NCBI GenBank assembly: GCA_934129895.1
Contig: CAKOWY010000007.1
Coordinates: 1 to 64,000, forward strand
DNA length: 64,000 nucleotides
Reading direction: 5' to 3'
Origin: an uncultured Clostridia bacterium
Lineage (GTDB): Bacteria; Bacillota; Clostridia; TANB77; CAG-508
In this document: positions 35,440 through 43,860 of the stretch, one piece after another
Position numbering within the stretch: the first letter of the stretch is position 1
How the letters are laid out: every line of letters starts with the position of its first letter
The notes under the pieces: model-generated
What the model saw: only the letters and a program-made list of their open reading frames with translations
The model's database searches: none
Told to the model about the DNA's origin: nothing
Program-made: the position numbers and the translations under genes

Positions 35440-36234
35440 TTATTTTTGAATCAATTCACCAATATCATTAATTTTATCTTTATAATATTGCATAACTTCT
35501 GAACTTCTAGAAAAAACTCTTAAATTTCCTAACTCCATTAATCTTCTTTTTATTTCAAATTCTTCCGAAATAGGATTATAGAATAATGTTCCTTTGTCAG
35601 AAAAATGAACTGTTTCTTCTGTTTCTTTTTCTCCAAATATACTTCCTACTACAACTTCTCTAATACCATATTTTTTAATTACTTCTTTATATAATTCTAT
35701 ATCTTGCTTAGTTATTCCTTTTAACACTGGCTTCATATATAACACTGTTGGTATATTAAATACTTTAGAAATTTCAAAAGTATTAAATCTTTTACTAGGC
35801 GAATCAGTTCCATTCTCAATAATGTCCCATTTACTTATTGTCGCAGAACTAACAAACACTACTAATTGCCCGATATATTGAATCAATTTTTCAAATTTTT
35901 CTGCTTCATCTAAGGTGATTTCTTTTTTGGTAGATAATTGGATTTGATTTCCTTTTTGTAAAAAATATCTTATTAACTTTATTGTTTCTATTTTATTATT
36001 ATTATCCCAACATTCTGAAAAACAGCCCAAAGTTATTAATGTATCTTTTGAAATTCCGACTTCTTCTACTTTTTTAATTAACTCTTCGGCTTTTTTCACC
36101 TCTCCAACTATATTCTTATTATCATATCCCATTTTTCCTAAATAACAATATGAACACTTACCAGTACATCCTAAACAAGTATTTATAAATATTCTTTTAT
36201 TATCTTTTGAATATAAATAACCTGTATCTATCAT
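35440..36234 (-). CDS. Radical SAM protein, 264 residues
   Basis: A radical SAM enzyme with the Fe4S4 motif CLGCTGKCSYCYLG, containing CxxxCxxC (near residues 22-29). LITLGCFSECWDNNNK follows near residue 65 and resembles the SPASM-free, SPL-like branch. No SAM-dependent substrate can be named. The C-terminus is charged without an extra cysteine cluster. It lies upstream of def in the same direction. The gap upstream starts a foreign-looking segment (36235-37071). Confidence 0.8.
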   Translation of the reverse strand: MIDTGYLYSKDNKRIFINTCLGCTGKCSYCYLGKMGYDNKNIVGEVKKAEELIKKVEEVGISKDTLITLGCFSECWDNNNKIETIKLIRYFLQKGNQIQLSTKKEITLDEAEKFEKLIQYIGQLVVFVSSATISKWDIIENGTDSPSKRFNTFEISKVFNIPTVLYMKPVLKGITKQDIELYKEVIKKYGIREVVVGSIFGEKETEETVHFSDKGTLFYNPISEEFEIKRRLMELGNLRVFSRSSEVMQYYKDKINDIGELIQK

Positions 36235-36343
36235 TTTTTTATTCCTTTATAAATTAATTGCTTTACATTTTATCATAAAGTCTTCTAGAAATCAAATTCG
36301 GTGATTTTCTTATCCATCGGCAAGCGGATTTTTGCTTTACAAA

Positions 36344-36914
36344 TCATTCATAATTACGTTTTATTATTGTTTTTAAGCACAGGATATTCAGTATCAGAAC
36401 AAAAAATCCTATCACCAAAACAAAGCGAGAATTTTCCATGTAGTAAATCCATGCACACAAATCTCCACACAATTTTAAAGAACAGATAGAAATAGACAAT
36501 CTGTTTGCAGGAAATGCTTCTTTTGAGCTATAGACAAAGTATTCGACTGCCATTGCAAAATCTATAACAAAACAAGAAATCAGCATACCGGAAGACCACA
36601 TATTAAAGGAAAATACTAAAACCAAAAGAACTACCAAGTATATTAACACAAAAAAAACTTTTTTTAAATACAGTTTCTTGCACAACAGCAAATATGTAAT
36701 GACGATGACAAGGTCTAAAGTAAACCATGCAATATGAATCAAATACCCGCCCAGAAAGAATATCTCGAGCCAACGCAACCGATTCCCACGCAAAGTTATT
36801 TATCAAAGCAAACAGCGGCATGGCAGTGTATTTGTATTTTATGTTAAAAATAATAATTAAAATATATGCTGCACTCCAAAACAGTGCTTGCATAACATCA
36901 AAAGATATATACAT
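36344..36914 (-). pseudogene. Polytopic membrane protein gene broken by a +1 frameshift
   Basis: The first frame starts at an ATG (36914) after GAAGGGAAGG and gives MYISFDVMQALFWSAAYILI, then YTAMPLFALINNFAWESVAL. The second, +1 frame carries GGYLIHIAWFTLDLVIVI and four or five further hydrophobic helices to 36344. Together they make one protein of about 190 residues with six or seven helices. I do not recognise the family with confidence; the NNFAWE and IAWFTLDLVIV patterns recall integral membrane terpene cyclase-like proteins, but this is weak. The in-frame CGG at 36749-36747 is one possible shift point. Base use is richer in G+C than the neighbours. Confidence 0.7.
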
Positions 36915-37071
36915 AAAAAAACCTTCCCTTCGATAATCTAGTATTTTTTGCTGAAAGCTCTTCTCCTAAAGTCTATGACCGTTTTTACAATAGATGCGTT
37001 TCAACTGGAGAAAGCAGCTTTTTCGGAAAAATACAACCACAAAAATGCAGGAACACACCATTTTCTGGATA

Positions 37072-38430
37072 TCATTTTTCTGACAGCACACATACGCATT
37101 CCACATGGCTTGTGAATGGAAACATATCAACTGGAATTATTGTTTTTATATCATAATTTTCTTCAAAACATGCTAAATCTCTAATCAATGTAGCTGGATT
37201 ACAGCTAATATAAACAATCTTTTTTGGTTTTATCTTTAATACATTATTTATACTAGTTTTATCCAAACCTTTTCGTGGAGGATCAAACATAACTATATCC
37301 GCTTTTACTCCATTTTTATTAATCAATTCATCAAGAACAATTTCAACATCTCCCGCAAAAAATTCAACATTATCAATTCCATTTATTAATGCATTCTCTT
37401 TTGCAGCTTCAACAGCTTCATTAACAATTTCAATTCCATAAACCTTTTTTGCAAATTTAGCCATAAAGATTGAAATTGTACCTATTCCACAATATAAATC
37501 AAACACAACATCATTTTTGGTTATCTGAGCTAATTCAATACCTAAATCATATAATTTTTCAGCTTGAATTGGATTAACTTGATAAAATGATAATGGAGAA
37601 ATTTTGAATTTATACTCACCTAATATATCTTGAATGTAGCCATCTCCATATAGGTTTATATTTTCTTTTCCTAATATTACATTTGTATTTTTCATATTTA
37701 TATTTTTTACAATTGATTTTATATTTGGATATTTATTTTTTAAATCTTCAACTAATTTCACTTCATTTGGAATTTCTTTTCCATTTATAACCAATATACA
37801 CATTATCTCTTTGGTCTTAACTCCAACTTTTATAACAATATGTCTAAGCAAGCCTTTTCCATTTTTCTCATCATAAACACTAATCTTGTTTTCTTTTACA
37901 AACTTTACTATATATTTAGCAATTTCTTCTGCTTTTTCATTTTGAATTAAACATTTTTCTATTTGAATTACTTCATGAGTCCTATTAGCAAATACACCAA
38001 TAACTGGTTCTCCATTTTGATTTTTGCCAACTGGATATTGTGCTTTATTTCTATAATAATAAGGATTTTCCATTCCTACTGTATCACATACTTGTACTTT
38101 TTGTTTTAATGTTTTGTTTACTAAACTTTGAACTGCATTTTGTTTCATTTTTAATGTTGTTTTATATTTTACATGTCTTAAGTTGCATCCACCACATCTT
38201 TTGTATGTACTGCAATCTATTTCTTGTCTATTTTCAGATTTTTCTAATATTTCTATTGCTTTTCCAAATGCATGTGTTGATAATACTTTTACTACAATTA
38301 TTCTTACTCTTTCACCTTTTATTGTACCAGGAATAAATATCGTAAAATTATCTATTTTAGCAATTCCTTCTCCTTCAAATCCATTATCTATTATATCAAC
38401 AATATATTCTTGATTTTTTTGTATAGTCAT
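37072..38430 (-). CDS. rlmD: 23S rRNA (uracil-5-)-methyltransferase RlmD/RumA type
   Basis: SAM-dependent enzyme making m5U in 23S rRNA. The 452-residue protein starts with a TRAM domain (GEGIAKIDNFTIFIPGTIKG). An Fe-S cluster motif follows (CSTYKRCGGCNLRHVKY), then the methyltransferase domain with DLYCGIGTISIFMAKFAKKV and the catalytic cysteine in DPPRKGLD...YISCNPATLIRDL. Firmicute members may modify more than one site, so the exact uridine is not certain. The 3' end abuts the foreign-looking segment. Confidence 0.94.
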   Translation of the reverse strand: MTIQKNQEYIVDIIDNGFEGEGIAKIDNFTIFIPGTIKGERVRIIVVKVLSTHAFGKAIEILEKSENRQEIDCSTYKRCGGCNLRHVKYKTTLKMKQNAVQSLVNKTLKQKVQVCDTVGMENPYYYRNKAQYPVGKNQNGEPVIGVFANRTHEVIQIEKCLIQNEKAEEIAKYIVKFVKENKISVYDEKNGKGLLRHIVIKVGVKTKEIMCILVINGKEIPNEVKLVEDLKNKYPNIKSIVKNINMKNTNVILGKENINLYGDGYIQDILGEYKFKISPLSFYQVNPIQAEKLYDLGIELAQITKNDVVFDLYCGIGTISIFMAKFAKKVYGIEIVNEAVEAAKENALINGIDNVEFFAGDVEIVLDELINKNGVKADIVMFDPPRKGLDKTSINNVLKIKPKKIVYISCNPATLIRDLACFEENYDIKTIIPVDMFPFTSHVECVCVLSEK

Positions 38431-38459
38431 TTATAATTATCCTTTCTCTTAAATAGCCT

Positions 38460-38987
38460 TTATATTTTTTTATATTCTCCTTCTATAAACTCAAATAGTT
38501 CTCCTTCTTTTGCATTTTCAAATACAGCATAAAAATTTTCTTCAAAAACTTCTCCTGTATTTTCGCTATTATCTATTAACATTATATTTTTATCAATAGG
38601 TTCAACAAATTCATATATATGTCCTTCTATTCTACGCTTTTGCATTGTATTCTTTTGCTCTTCTAATAATTCCTTTTTCTTTTCTTCTAGTATTTTTTCT
38701 ATTTCTTTACTTGATTCTAAGTCTAACACATATTTTCCATTTTCTTTTCTTATAATACTACCTATCTTTATATATTGTGGTAAATCATTTTCATTTATCT
38801 TTATAATCTCATTGCTTCTATTTTTTTCACATGATGATACTAAATAGTTTTCTTTAGATTTATCATATACATACATTAATTGTTGATTTTTCATTTTTTC
38901 TGCATATTCTTGTAATATTTTGATTCTTTCAATACGAAATTTATCTTTATATTCATTTATCATTTCGTCATAAAAATCTTCTTCCAA
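38460..38987 (-). CDS. Hypothetical charged protein, 175 residues
   Basis: I do not recognise this protein with confidence. It is rich in Glu and Lys, soluble and probably has two helical segments (DEMINEYKDKFRIERIKILQ and KEIEKILEEKKKELLEEQKN). The piece GSIIRKENGKYVLDLESSKE resembles the DUF3006 pattern, without being clear. Translation appears to start at TTG (38987), nine bases after GAGGTG. It lies between rlmD and the nuclease gene in the same direction, possibly co-transcribed with rlmD. Confidence 0.65.
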   Translation of the reverse strand: MEEDFYDEMINEYKDKFRIERIKILQEYAEKMKNQQLMYVYDKSKENYLVSSCEKNRSNEIIKINENDLPQYIKIGSIIRKENGKYVLDLESSKEIEKILEEKKKELLEEQKNTMQKRRIEGHIYEFVEPIDKNIMLIDNSENTGEVFEENFYAVFENAKEGELFEFIEGEYKKI

Positions 38988-39010
38988 TATAGATTACACC
39001 TCATTTACTA

Positions 39011-39791
39011 TTATTTTTCTATTGAACTTTCACCTGTTTCATAATTAATTTTTATTCCTGGCTGAACATTATAAATATATACATTAAAACATATTCCACT
39101 TCCATTATCTTCAACTGAATATGCTTCAATTTCCACTCCATTTGCCACTAAATTATTTCCTTCATATATTGGAGTTACTCTATATAAAACATGCTTATTT
39201 TCTCCGTTTTTCTGACCTTTTATATATTCAGCCACTTTATTTTCAAATGGCAACATTCCATCGACATTAAAATATCTTGTTCCAGTTATTAAATTAAGTT
39301 TATTAGCATCTTCATCTGACAATTGATATCCTATTAAATGACATCTATTATACAAATATTTTCCATCATATTTTTTTTGTTTCCAACCAGTTGGAGTTAC
39401 ACTACTTATACTACCTCTTTCATCTCCGCTCTGGTGGCATTATTTCTTTACAAACATTTGCATAAGCAACTCCACATCTTCCTAAAACATCTAATTCTGA
39501 ATATTTTTCAAAACTTTCTGTTGTATAATCATTTTCATTAAAATATGGAATATTATTATTTATTTCAACATAAAGTTTTCCATCATATTGTGGTATATTC
39601 TCTAATTCAATTTTAGTTGTATTTGTTGAAACTGTTTCTGGTATTGTTTTTTCTATTTTTTGACCATTTGTATTTATTATATTTTCTAAATATTTTTCTC
39701 CATTTTCAGTATTAAAAACTAATGTAATTAGTAATATTAAAAATATAGTACTTATGTATCTTAATAATTTATTTTTTTCTTTTTTCTTCAT
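39011..39791 (-). pseudogene. Membrane-anchored DNA/RNA non-specific endonuclease (NucA/EndA-like), split by a +1 frameshift
   Basis: The first frame (39791 to the stop at 39420) gives an N-terminal membrane anchor (residues 10-26) and LGRCGVAYANVCKEIMPPE. The +1 frame continues GDERGSISSVTPTGWKQKKY, YNRCHLIGYQLSDEDANKLN with the catalytic His of the betabetaalpha-metal fold, and LITGTRYFNVDGMLPFENK to the stop at 39011. Joined, they make a normal protein of about 259 residues. Both frames are open together only for about six codons. The in-frame CGG at 39428-39426 lies there, and dropping its C restores the frame. In the family such nucleases act in DNA uptake or nutrient scavenging. Confidence 0.88.
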
Positions 39792-39809
39792 ATTTTTTCC
39801 TTTTTTACT

Positions 39810-40766
39810 TTAATCTATTGAATCTTTATATTCACCTTTTTCTGAATCAAAATCTTCTGGTACTTTTTCATCATCTGTATCTTTCTTATTTGTATCCTTT
39901 GTGCTTGTACTATTTGTATCATCTGATTTTGTATTAGATGGTGTATAATTTTTCCATGGATTTTTTGGACTTGGGTCTGTTGGATCCCAACCACGTACTT
40001 CTTCATCACCTGATATTTTAGGAGCCGTAGGTTTTCCTAATGGTCCTGGATTAGAGTCTGCATAGAATTCAACCTGAGTTCCAGCTATGCAATTATCATA
40101 TATCCATTTTGCATCTTTACACATTAATCTTACACATCCAGCAGATGCAGTTGTTCCTAATTTATCATATTCCCAATATTCAAGTGTTCCTTTTGCTGAA
40201 TCTTTCCATCCTTCTGTATATGGAACAGAGTGAAATAATATACTTCCAACAATTCTTACAAAATATTGAGCATATACTCCGCCAAACATTGCCCCCCAAA
40301 GTCCTCTACTATTTTTTCCTTTTGGCATTGTGTATGTTCCACTATGTGGTGTTGCAGAACCTGTAGAACAAACCATTGCCTTATATGGTACTGTATATTC
40401 TCCATTTTCATCTTTTGAATATATCGTAACAACATTTTCTTGATAATTTACCTTTATAAAATAATCTGTTTTTTTACTATTTGATGAATTACTTTTCTTT
40501 GCATCATCTTTTTTTGTTTCCACTACTTGTACATCTTTGGTTTCTTCCACTACTTCTTCTGTTGATTCTTCATTTTCTACTGTTTCTTCTGGTAACTTGT
40601 TATCATCATCTGCTTGAGTACTTTCATTTATAATTTGCTCTTCATTTTGAGCATAAGTTTGCTCTTCAATTTCTGAATTAACATTTTTACTAGATTTTAA
40701 TTTAATACATACTACTAATAATATTATTATAGCAATTGCAATTAATATTATTTTTTTCTTTTTCAT
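39810..40766 (-). CDS. L,D-transpeptidase (YkuD domain)
   Basis: Makes 3-3 cross-links in peptidoglycan or attaches proteins to it. The 318-residue protein has a transmembrane anchor (residues 6-23), an acidic linker (to about 90) and a YkuD domain. This contains HSVPYTEGWKDS and the catalytic motif TTASAGCVRLMC (near residue 215), with the nucleophilic Cys in SxGCxRL. A Pro/Asp/Lys-rich low-complexity tail (after residue 245) is unusual. The start at ATG 40766 follows AGAGAGG. It precedes the nuclease gene by 18 bases. Confidence 0.92.
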   Translation of the reverse strand: MKKKKIILIAIAIIILLVVCIKLKSSKNVNSEIEEQTYAQNEEQIINESTQADDDNKLPEETVENEESTEEVVEETKDVQVVETKKDDAKKSNSSNSKKTDYFIKVNYQENVVTIYSKDENGEYTVPYKAMVCSTGSATPHSGTYTMPKGKNSRGLWGAMFGGVYAQYFVRIVGSILFHSVPYTEGWKDSAKGTLEYWEYDKLGTTASAGCVRLMCKDAKWIYDNCIAGTQVEFYADSNPGPLGKPTAPKISGDEEVRGWDPTDPSPKNPWKNYTPSNTKSDDTNSTSTKDTNKKDTDDEKVPEDFDSEKGEYKDSID

Positions 40767-40849
40767 TACAAAAACCTCTCTTTTATTTACTTTATATATT
40801 GTACTTCTCTTTTATATTTTTTTCAATAAAAACCAACAATATTTTTTAT

Positions 40850-40878
40850 TTGACAGTACAGTTATAAAGTGATATAAT
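40850..40878 (+). promoter_or_regulatory. Perfect consensus sigma-A promoter of the small island operon
   Basis: TTGACA (40850-40855), 17-base spacer, TATAAT (40873-40878). It is the best promoter match in the window and faces the two unknown small genes. Confidence 0.9.
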
Positions 40879-40934
40879 ATTAAAGTTCATTTACACACAA
40901 CTCATAAAAGGTGAATACCTCAGGAGGAATACTT

Positions 40935-41138
40935 ATGAGTATTTTCATTCGTAAGAACACCAATTCTAGCAATGCTACCACAAAAAAAGCAGAACCTACT
41001 ACTTCGTGTACTGATCCTGCTGCAGCTGCATGCTTGCGTGTTGCAAGCATTACCGACAATTTTGACAAAATGACTGAGGCAGATATTGTAAAAGCCTGCC
41101 AAGAAGCCATCACAACTTCGAAAAGCACCAACATCTGA
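40935..41138 (+). CDS. Unknown 67-residue protein, first gene of a small island operon
   Basis: A small protein starting at ATG 40935 after a perfect AGGAGG; an earlier in-frame GTG has no site. The sequence is Thr/Ser/Ala/Asn rich at the start (KNTNSSNATTKKAEPTTSC), followed by AAAACLRVASITDNFDKMTE and EADIVKACQEAITTSKS, probably helical. No membrane segment or signal peptide is visible. Codon use (AAC, ACC, CGT, GCC) is unlike the AT-rich neighbours. I do not recognise the family. The very strong promoter and ribosome binding site imply high expression. Confidence 0.7.
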   Translation: MSIFIRKNTNSSNATTKKAEPTTSCTDPAAAACLRVASITDNFDKMTEADIVKACQEAITTSKSTNI

Positions 41139-41156
41139 AAAACACAGGAGGAAAAT

Positions 41157-41474
41157 ATGGAAAAAGACTTCGAAGTTTCTTGCTCTTATGCTTTTTTAGA
41201 GCGTGAACCGAAAATCACAAAGGAGTCCAACCCGCATCTCGCTGCCAAGTTTTACAAGGATTTGGCAAACGATCTTTGCTATTCTCTCTACACTCAGAAG
41301 AACTACTCGCAGATGTGCCAACTGCTCAGCTTTGTTGCACTGTGCAACGGTAGAGTAAAACTCTGTGAAAAGAGTGGTTGTATCATCAGCATGGTCTTTT
41401 CCTTTACGGACCAAGGGAACTCTCAGGAGTTTTTGGAATACGTAAAACAGCTCAATGTGAGCATTGTTAATTAA
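41157..41474 (+). CDS. Unknown 105-residue protein, second gene of the small island operon
   Basis: Starts at ATG 41157 after AGGAGG, 18 bases behind the first gene. The protein is soluble, with HLAAKFYKDLANDLCYSLYT and YSQMCQLLSFVALCNGRVKL as helical parts and six cysteines. It has no membrane helix, and no family is recognised. C-ending codons and CGT Arg again contrast with the core genes. Both genes end in a strong terminator shared with nrdD on the other strand. Confidence 0.7.
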   Translation: MEKDFEVSCSYAFLEREPKITKESNPHLAAKFYKDLANDLCYSLYTQKNYSQMCQLLSFVALCNGRVKLCEKSGCIISMVFSFTDQGNSQEFLEYVKQLNVSIVN

Positions 41475-41484
41475 AAATTGGCAA

Positions 41485-41526
41485 AGAGAAGGCCCTTTCC
41501 TAACGGAGAGGGTCTTCTCTTATTTA
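41485..41526. terminator. Bidirectional terminator between the island operon and nrdD
   Basis: A 12-bp stem (41485-41496 with 41509-41520, one G-U pair) is followed by TATTTATTTT on the plus strand. It lies immediately before the nrdD stop codon. Confidence 0.88.
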
Positions 41527-41528
41527 TT

Positions 41529-43655
41529 TTACAAATGTAAAACTCTTGATTTTATTTCTTTTGTTTTTCCTACATTCCAGAAATTTTCACCTAAATATCC
41601 ACATGTACGACGAACAACATTTAATTTTGATTTATCTTTATTACCACATTGTGGACATTCCCATTCATTTTGATCATTTATAATCATTTCTCCATCAAAT
41701 CCACAAACTTGGCAATAGTCTGATTTTGTATTAAATTCAGCATATTGAATATTATCATAAATAAATTTAACTACTTCTTCTAATGCCTCAAGATTATTTT
41801 TCATATTTGGTACTTCAACATAAGATATTGCTCCACCTGATGATAATGGTTGGAATTCACTTTCAAATTTTAATTTGCTAAATGCATCTATTTTTTCTCT
41901 AACATCAACATGATATGAATTTGTATAATATCCCTTGTCTGTAATATCTGGAATACTTCCAAATTTTTCTTTATCAATACGAGCAAATCTATAACATAAA
42001 CTTTCTGCTGGAGTTCCATATAATGAAAATCCTAATCCAGATTCATTTCTCCATTTTGTTGTTCTATCTTTTAAGTAATTCATTATTCTTATTGCAAATT
42101 CATGTCCCTCTGGAGTTGTATGAGATACTCCCTTCATTAATTTTGTTGTTTCATATATTCCTATATATCCTAATGATAATGTTGAATATCCATCTTTTAA
42201 ATATTTATCGATTTTTTCACCTTTTTTCAAGCGTGCTATTGCACCATTTTGCCAATGTATTGGTGATATATCTGATAATGTTCCTAATAATGAATAATGT
42301 CTACACATTAATGCTTCTTTACATATTTCAAGTCTTTCATCAAGTAATTTCCAGAATTTTTCTTCATTACCTTGAGCAAGTATTCCAACTTGTGGTAAAT
42401 TTATACTTACTACTCCTTGATTAAATCTTCCTTCAAATTTATATTCTCCATTTTCATCTTTCCAAGGAATTAAGAAACTTCTACATCCCATTGGGCTAAA
42501 TACATTTCCCTCATAGTTTTCTTTCATCTTTTTAGCTGAAATATAATCTGGATACATTCTCTTTGCAGAACACTTTACTGCTAATTTTGTTAAATAGTCA
42601 TATTTTCCGCCTTTTAAACAGTTATGTTCATCTAAAACATATACTAGTTTTGGAAATGCTGGTGTTACATAAACTCCAACTTCGTTCTTTATTCCTTGTA
42701 TTCTTTGTTTTAAAATTTCTTCTATTATCATTGCATTTTCATTAATATATTCATCATCTGGATCTAAATGTAAAAATAATGTTACAAATGGAGATTGCCC
42801 ATTTGTTGTCATTAAAGTATTTATTTGATATTGTATAGTTTGAACACCTGCTGCCAATTCTTCTTTTACACTATCATTTATCATTTCTTCAATTACATCT
42901 TTATGTATTTTTCCACCATATTTTTCTGTTAATCTTTTTTTTATTTTATCATGGCTTCTTCTTAAATATTTTCCTAAATGTTTTATATCTACAGATTGTC
43001 CACCATATTGGTTACTTGCTACTGCAGCAATTATTTGAGTTGTTACAGTACAAGCTACTTGGAAACTTTTTGGTGTTTCTATCATTTTTCCATTCATTGC
43101 TGTTCCATTATCTAACATATCTCCAATATTTATTAAACAACAATTAAATATTGGCTGAACAAAATAGTCTGCATCATGAAAATGTAGAATTCCATCTTCA
43201 TGTGCTTTTGATATTTTTTCTGGTAATAATATTCTTCTAGTTAAATCTCTTGAAACTTCTCCTGCTATGTAGTCTCTTTGTGTTGAGGCTAACATTGTAT
43301 TTTTATTAGAATTTTCTTCTGCTAACTCTTTATTTTCATTACGGATTAGTCCTAATATTGATTCATCTGTTGTATTTGATTTTCTTACTAATGCTCTTGT
43401 ATATCTGTAAACTATATACTTTTTAGCTAATTCGTATTTATCAAATTCCATTAATTTTTCTTCAATAACATCTTGAATGTCTTCTACTAACATTCTTTTT
43501 TTGCCAAGGTCTTCAATATATCCTATAATTTCACTAATTTCTTCTTTTGTTGCTTTTTCTTTTCCTCTTACTTCTTTATTAGCTTTTTCAATTGCTATTT
43601 CGATTTTTGAACGATCAAAATCTATAGTTCTACCATCTCTTTTTATTACCTTCAT
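41529..43655 (-). CDS. nrdD: Anaerobic (class III) ribonucleoside-triphosphate reductase
   Basis: NrdD makes deoxyribonucleotides without oxygen through a glycyl radical. The 708-residue protein has an N-terminal ATP-cone (VIKRDGRTIDFDRSKIEIAI), the catalytic barrel, a zinc site near 655 (CQVCGFDGEM...CPQCGN) and the glycyl-radical loop RRTCGYLGENFWNVGKTKEI near the C-terminus. The activase NrdG, often directly downstream, is not in this window. Downstream lies the foreign-looking two-gene island. The ATG at 43655 follows GAGAGGAAGG. The gene diverges from a CRP/FNR regulator across a 205-base region with a palindrome. Confidence 0.95.
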   Translation of the reverse strand: MKVIKRDGRTIDFDRSKIEIAIEKANKEVRGKEKATKEEISEIIGYIEDLGKKRMLVEDIQDVIEEKLMEFDKYELAKKYIVYRYTRALVRKSNTTDESILGLIRNENKELAEENSNKNTMLASTQRDYIAGEVSRDLTRRILLPEKISKAHEDGILHFHDADYFVQPIFNCCLINIGDMLDNGTAMNGKMIETPKSFQVACTVTTQIIAAVASNQYGGQSVDIKHLGKYLRRSHDKIKKRLTEKYGGKIHKDVIEEMINDSVKEELAAGVQTIQYQINTLMTTNGQSPFVTLFLHLDPDDEYINENAMIIEEILKQRIQGIKNEVGVYVTPAFPKLVYVLDEHNCLKGGKYDYLTKLAVKCSAKRMYPDYISAKKMKENYEGNVFSPMGCRSFLIPWKDENGEYKFEGRFNQGVVSINLPQVGILAQGNEEKFWKLLDERLEICKEALMCRHYSLLGTLSDISPIHWQNGAIARLKKGEKIDKYLKDGYSTLSLGYIGIYETTKLMKGVSHTTPEGHEFAIRIMNYLKDRTTKWRNESGLGFSLYGTPAESLCYRFARIDKEKFGSIPDITDKGYYTNSYHVDVREKIDAFSKLKFESEFQPLSSGGAISYVEVPNMKNNLEALEEVVKFIYDNIQYAEFNTKSDYCQVCGFDGEMIINDQNEWECPQCGNKDKSKLNVVRRTCGYLGENFWNVGKTKEIKSRVLHL

Positions 43656-43710
43656 ATTATTACCTTCCTCTCAAGTGTACTTTTTATTTTTTTCTTTTAA
43701 GTACAAGTCA

Positions 43711-43767
43711 ATTATACCTTTTATTTTTCAAAAATCTGTTGCAATTGCAACAATTTTAATGTATAAT
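43711..43767. promoter_or_regulatory. Divergent control region with a 16-bp palindrome
   Basis: The perfect palindrome TGTTGCAATTGCAACA (43737-43752) overlaps TTGCAA (43739-43744), the -35 box of a plus-strand promoter with a 17-base spacer and TATAAT (43762-43767) for the regulator gene. On the minus strand a TATAAT (43716-43711) for nrdD lies 20 bases from the palindrome, which abuts its -35 region. This layout fits an operator read by the adjacent CRP/FNR protein and controlling both genes, which is an inference. Confidence 0.7.
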
Positions 43768-43860
43768 CTTTTTGGAAATTTCATAATATATTGTCTAATA
43801 TTTATGTTGAATTATCAGTATTTTGAAATTTCAAGCTTATTCAATTTTGGAGATATTTTT

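Noticed and set aside
36974..37071. A plus-strand frame starting MTVFTIDAFQLEKAAFSEKY
   Set aside because: It runs into the 3' end of rlmD, has no ribosome binding site, and no family was recognised; it may be remnant DNA but is not supported as a gene.
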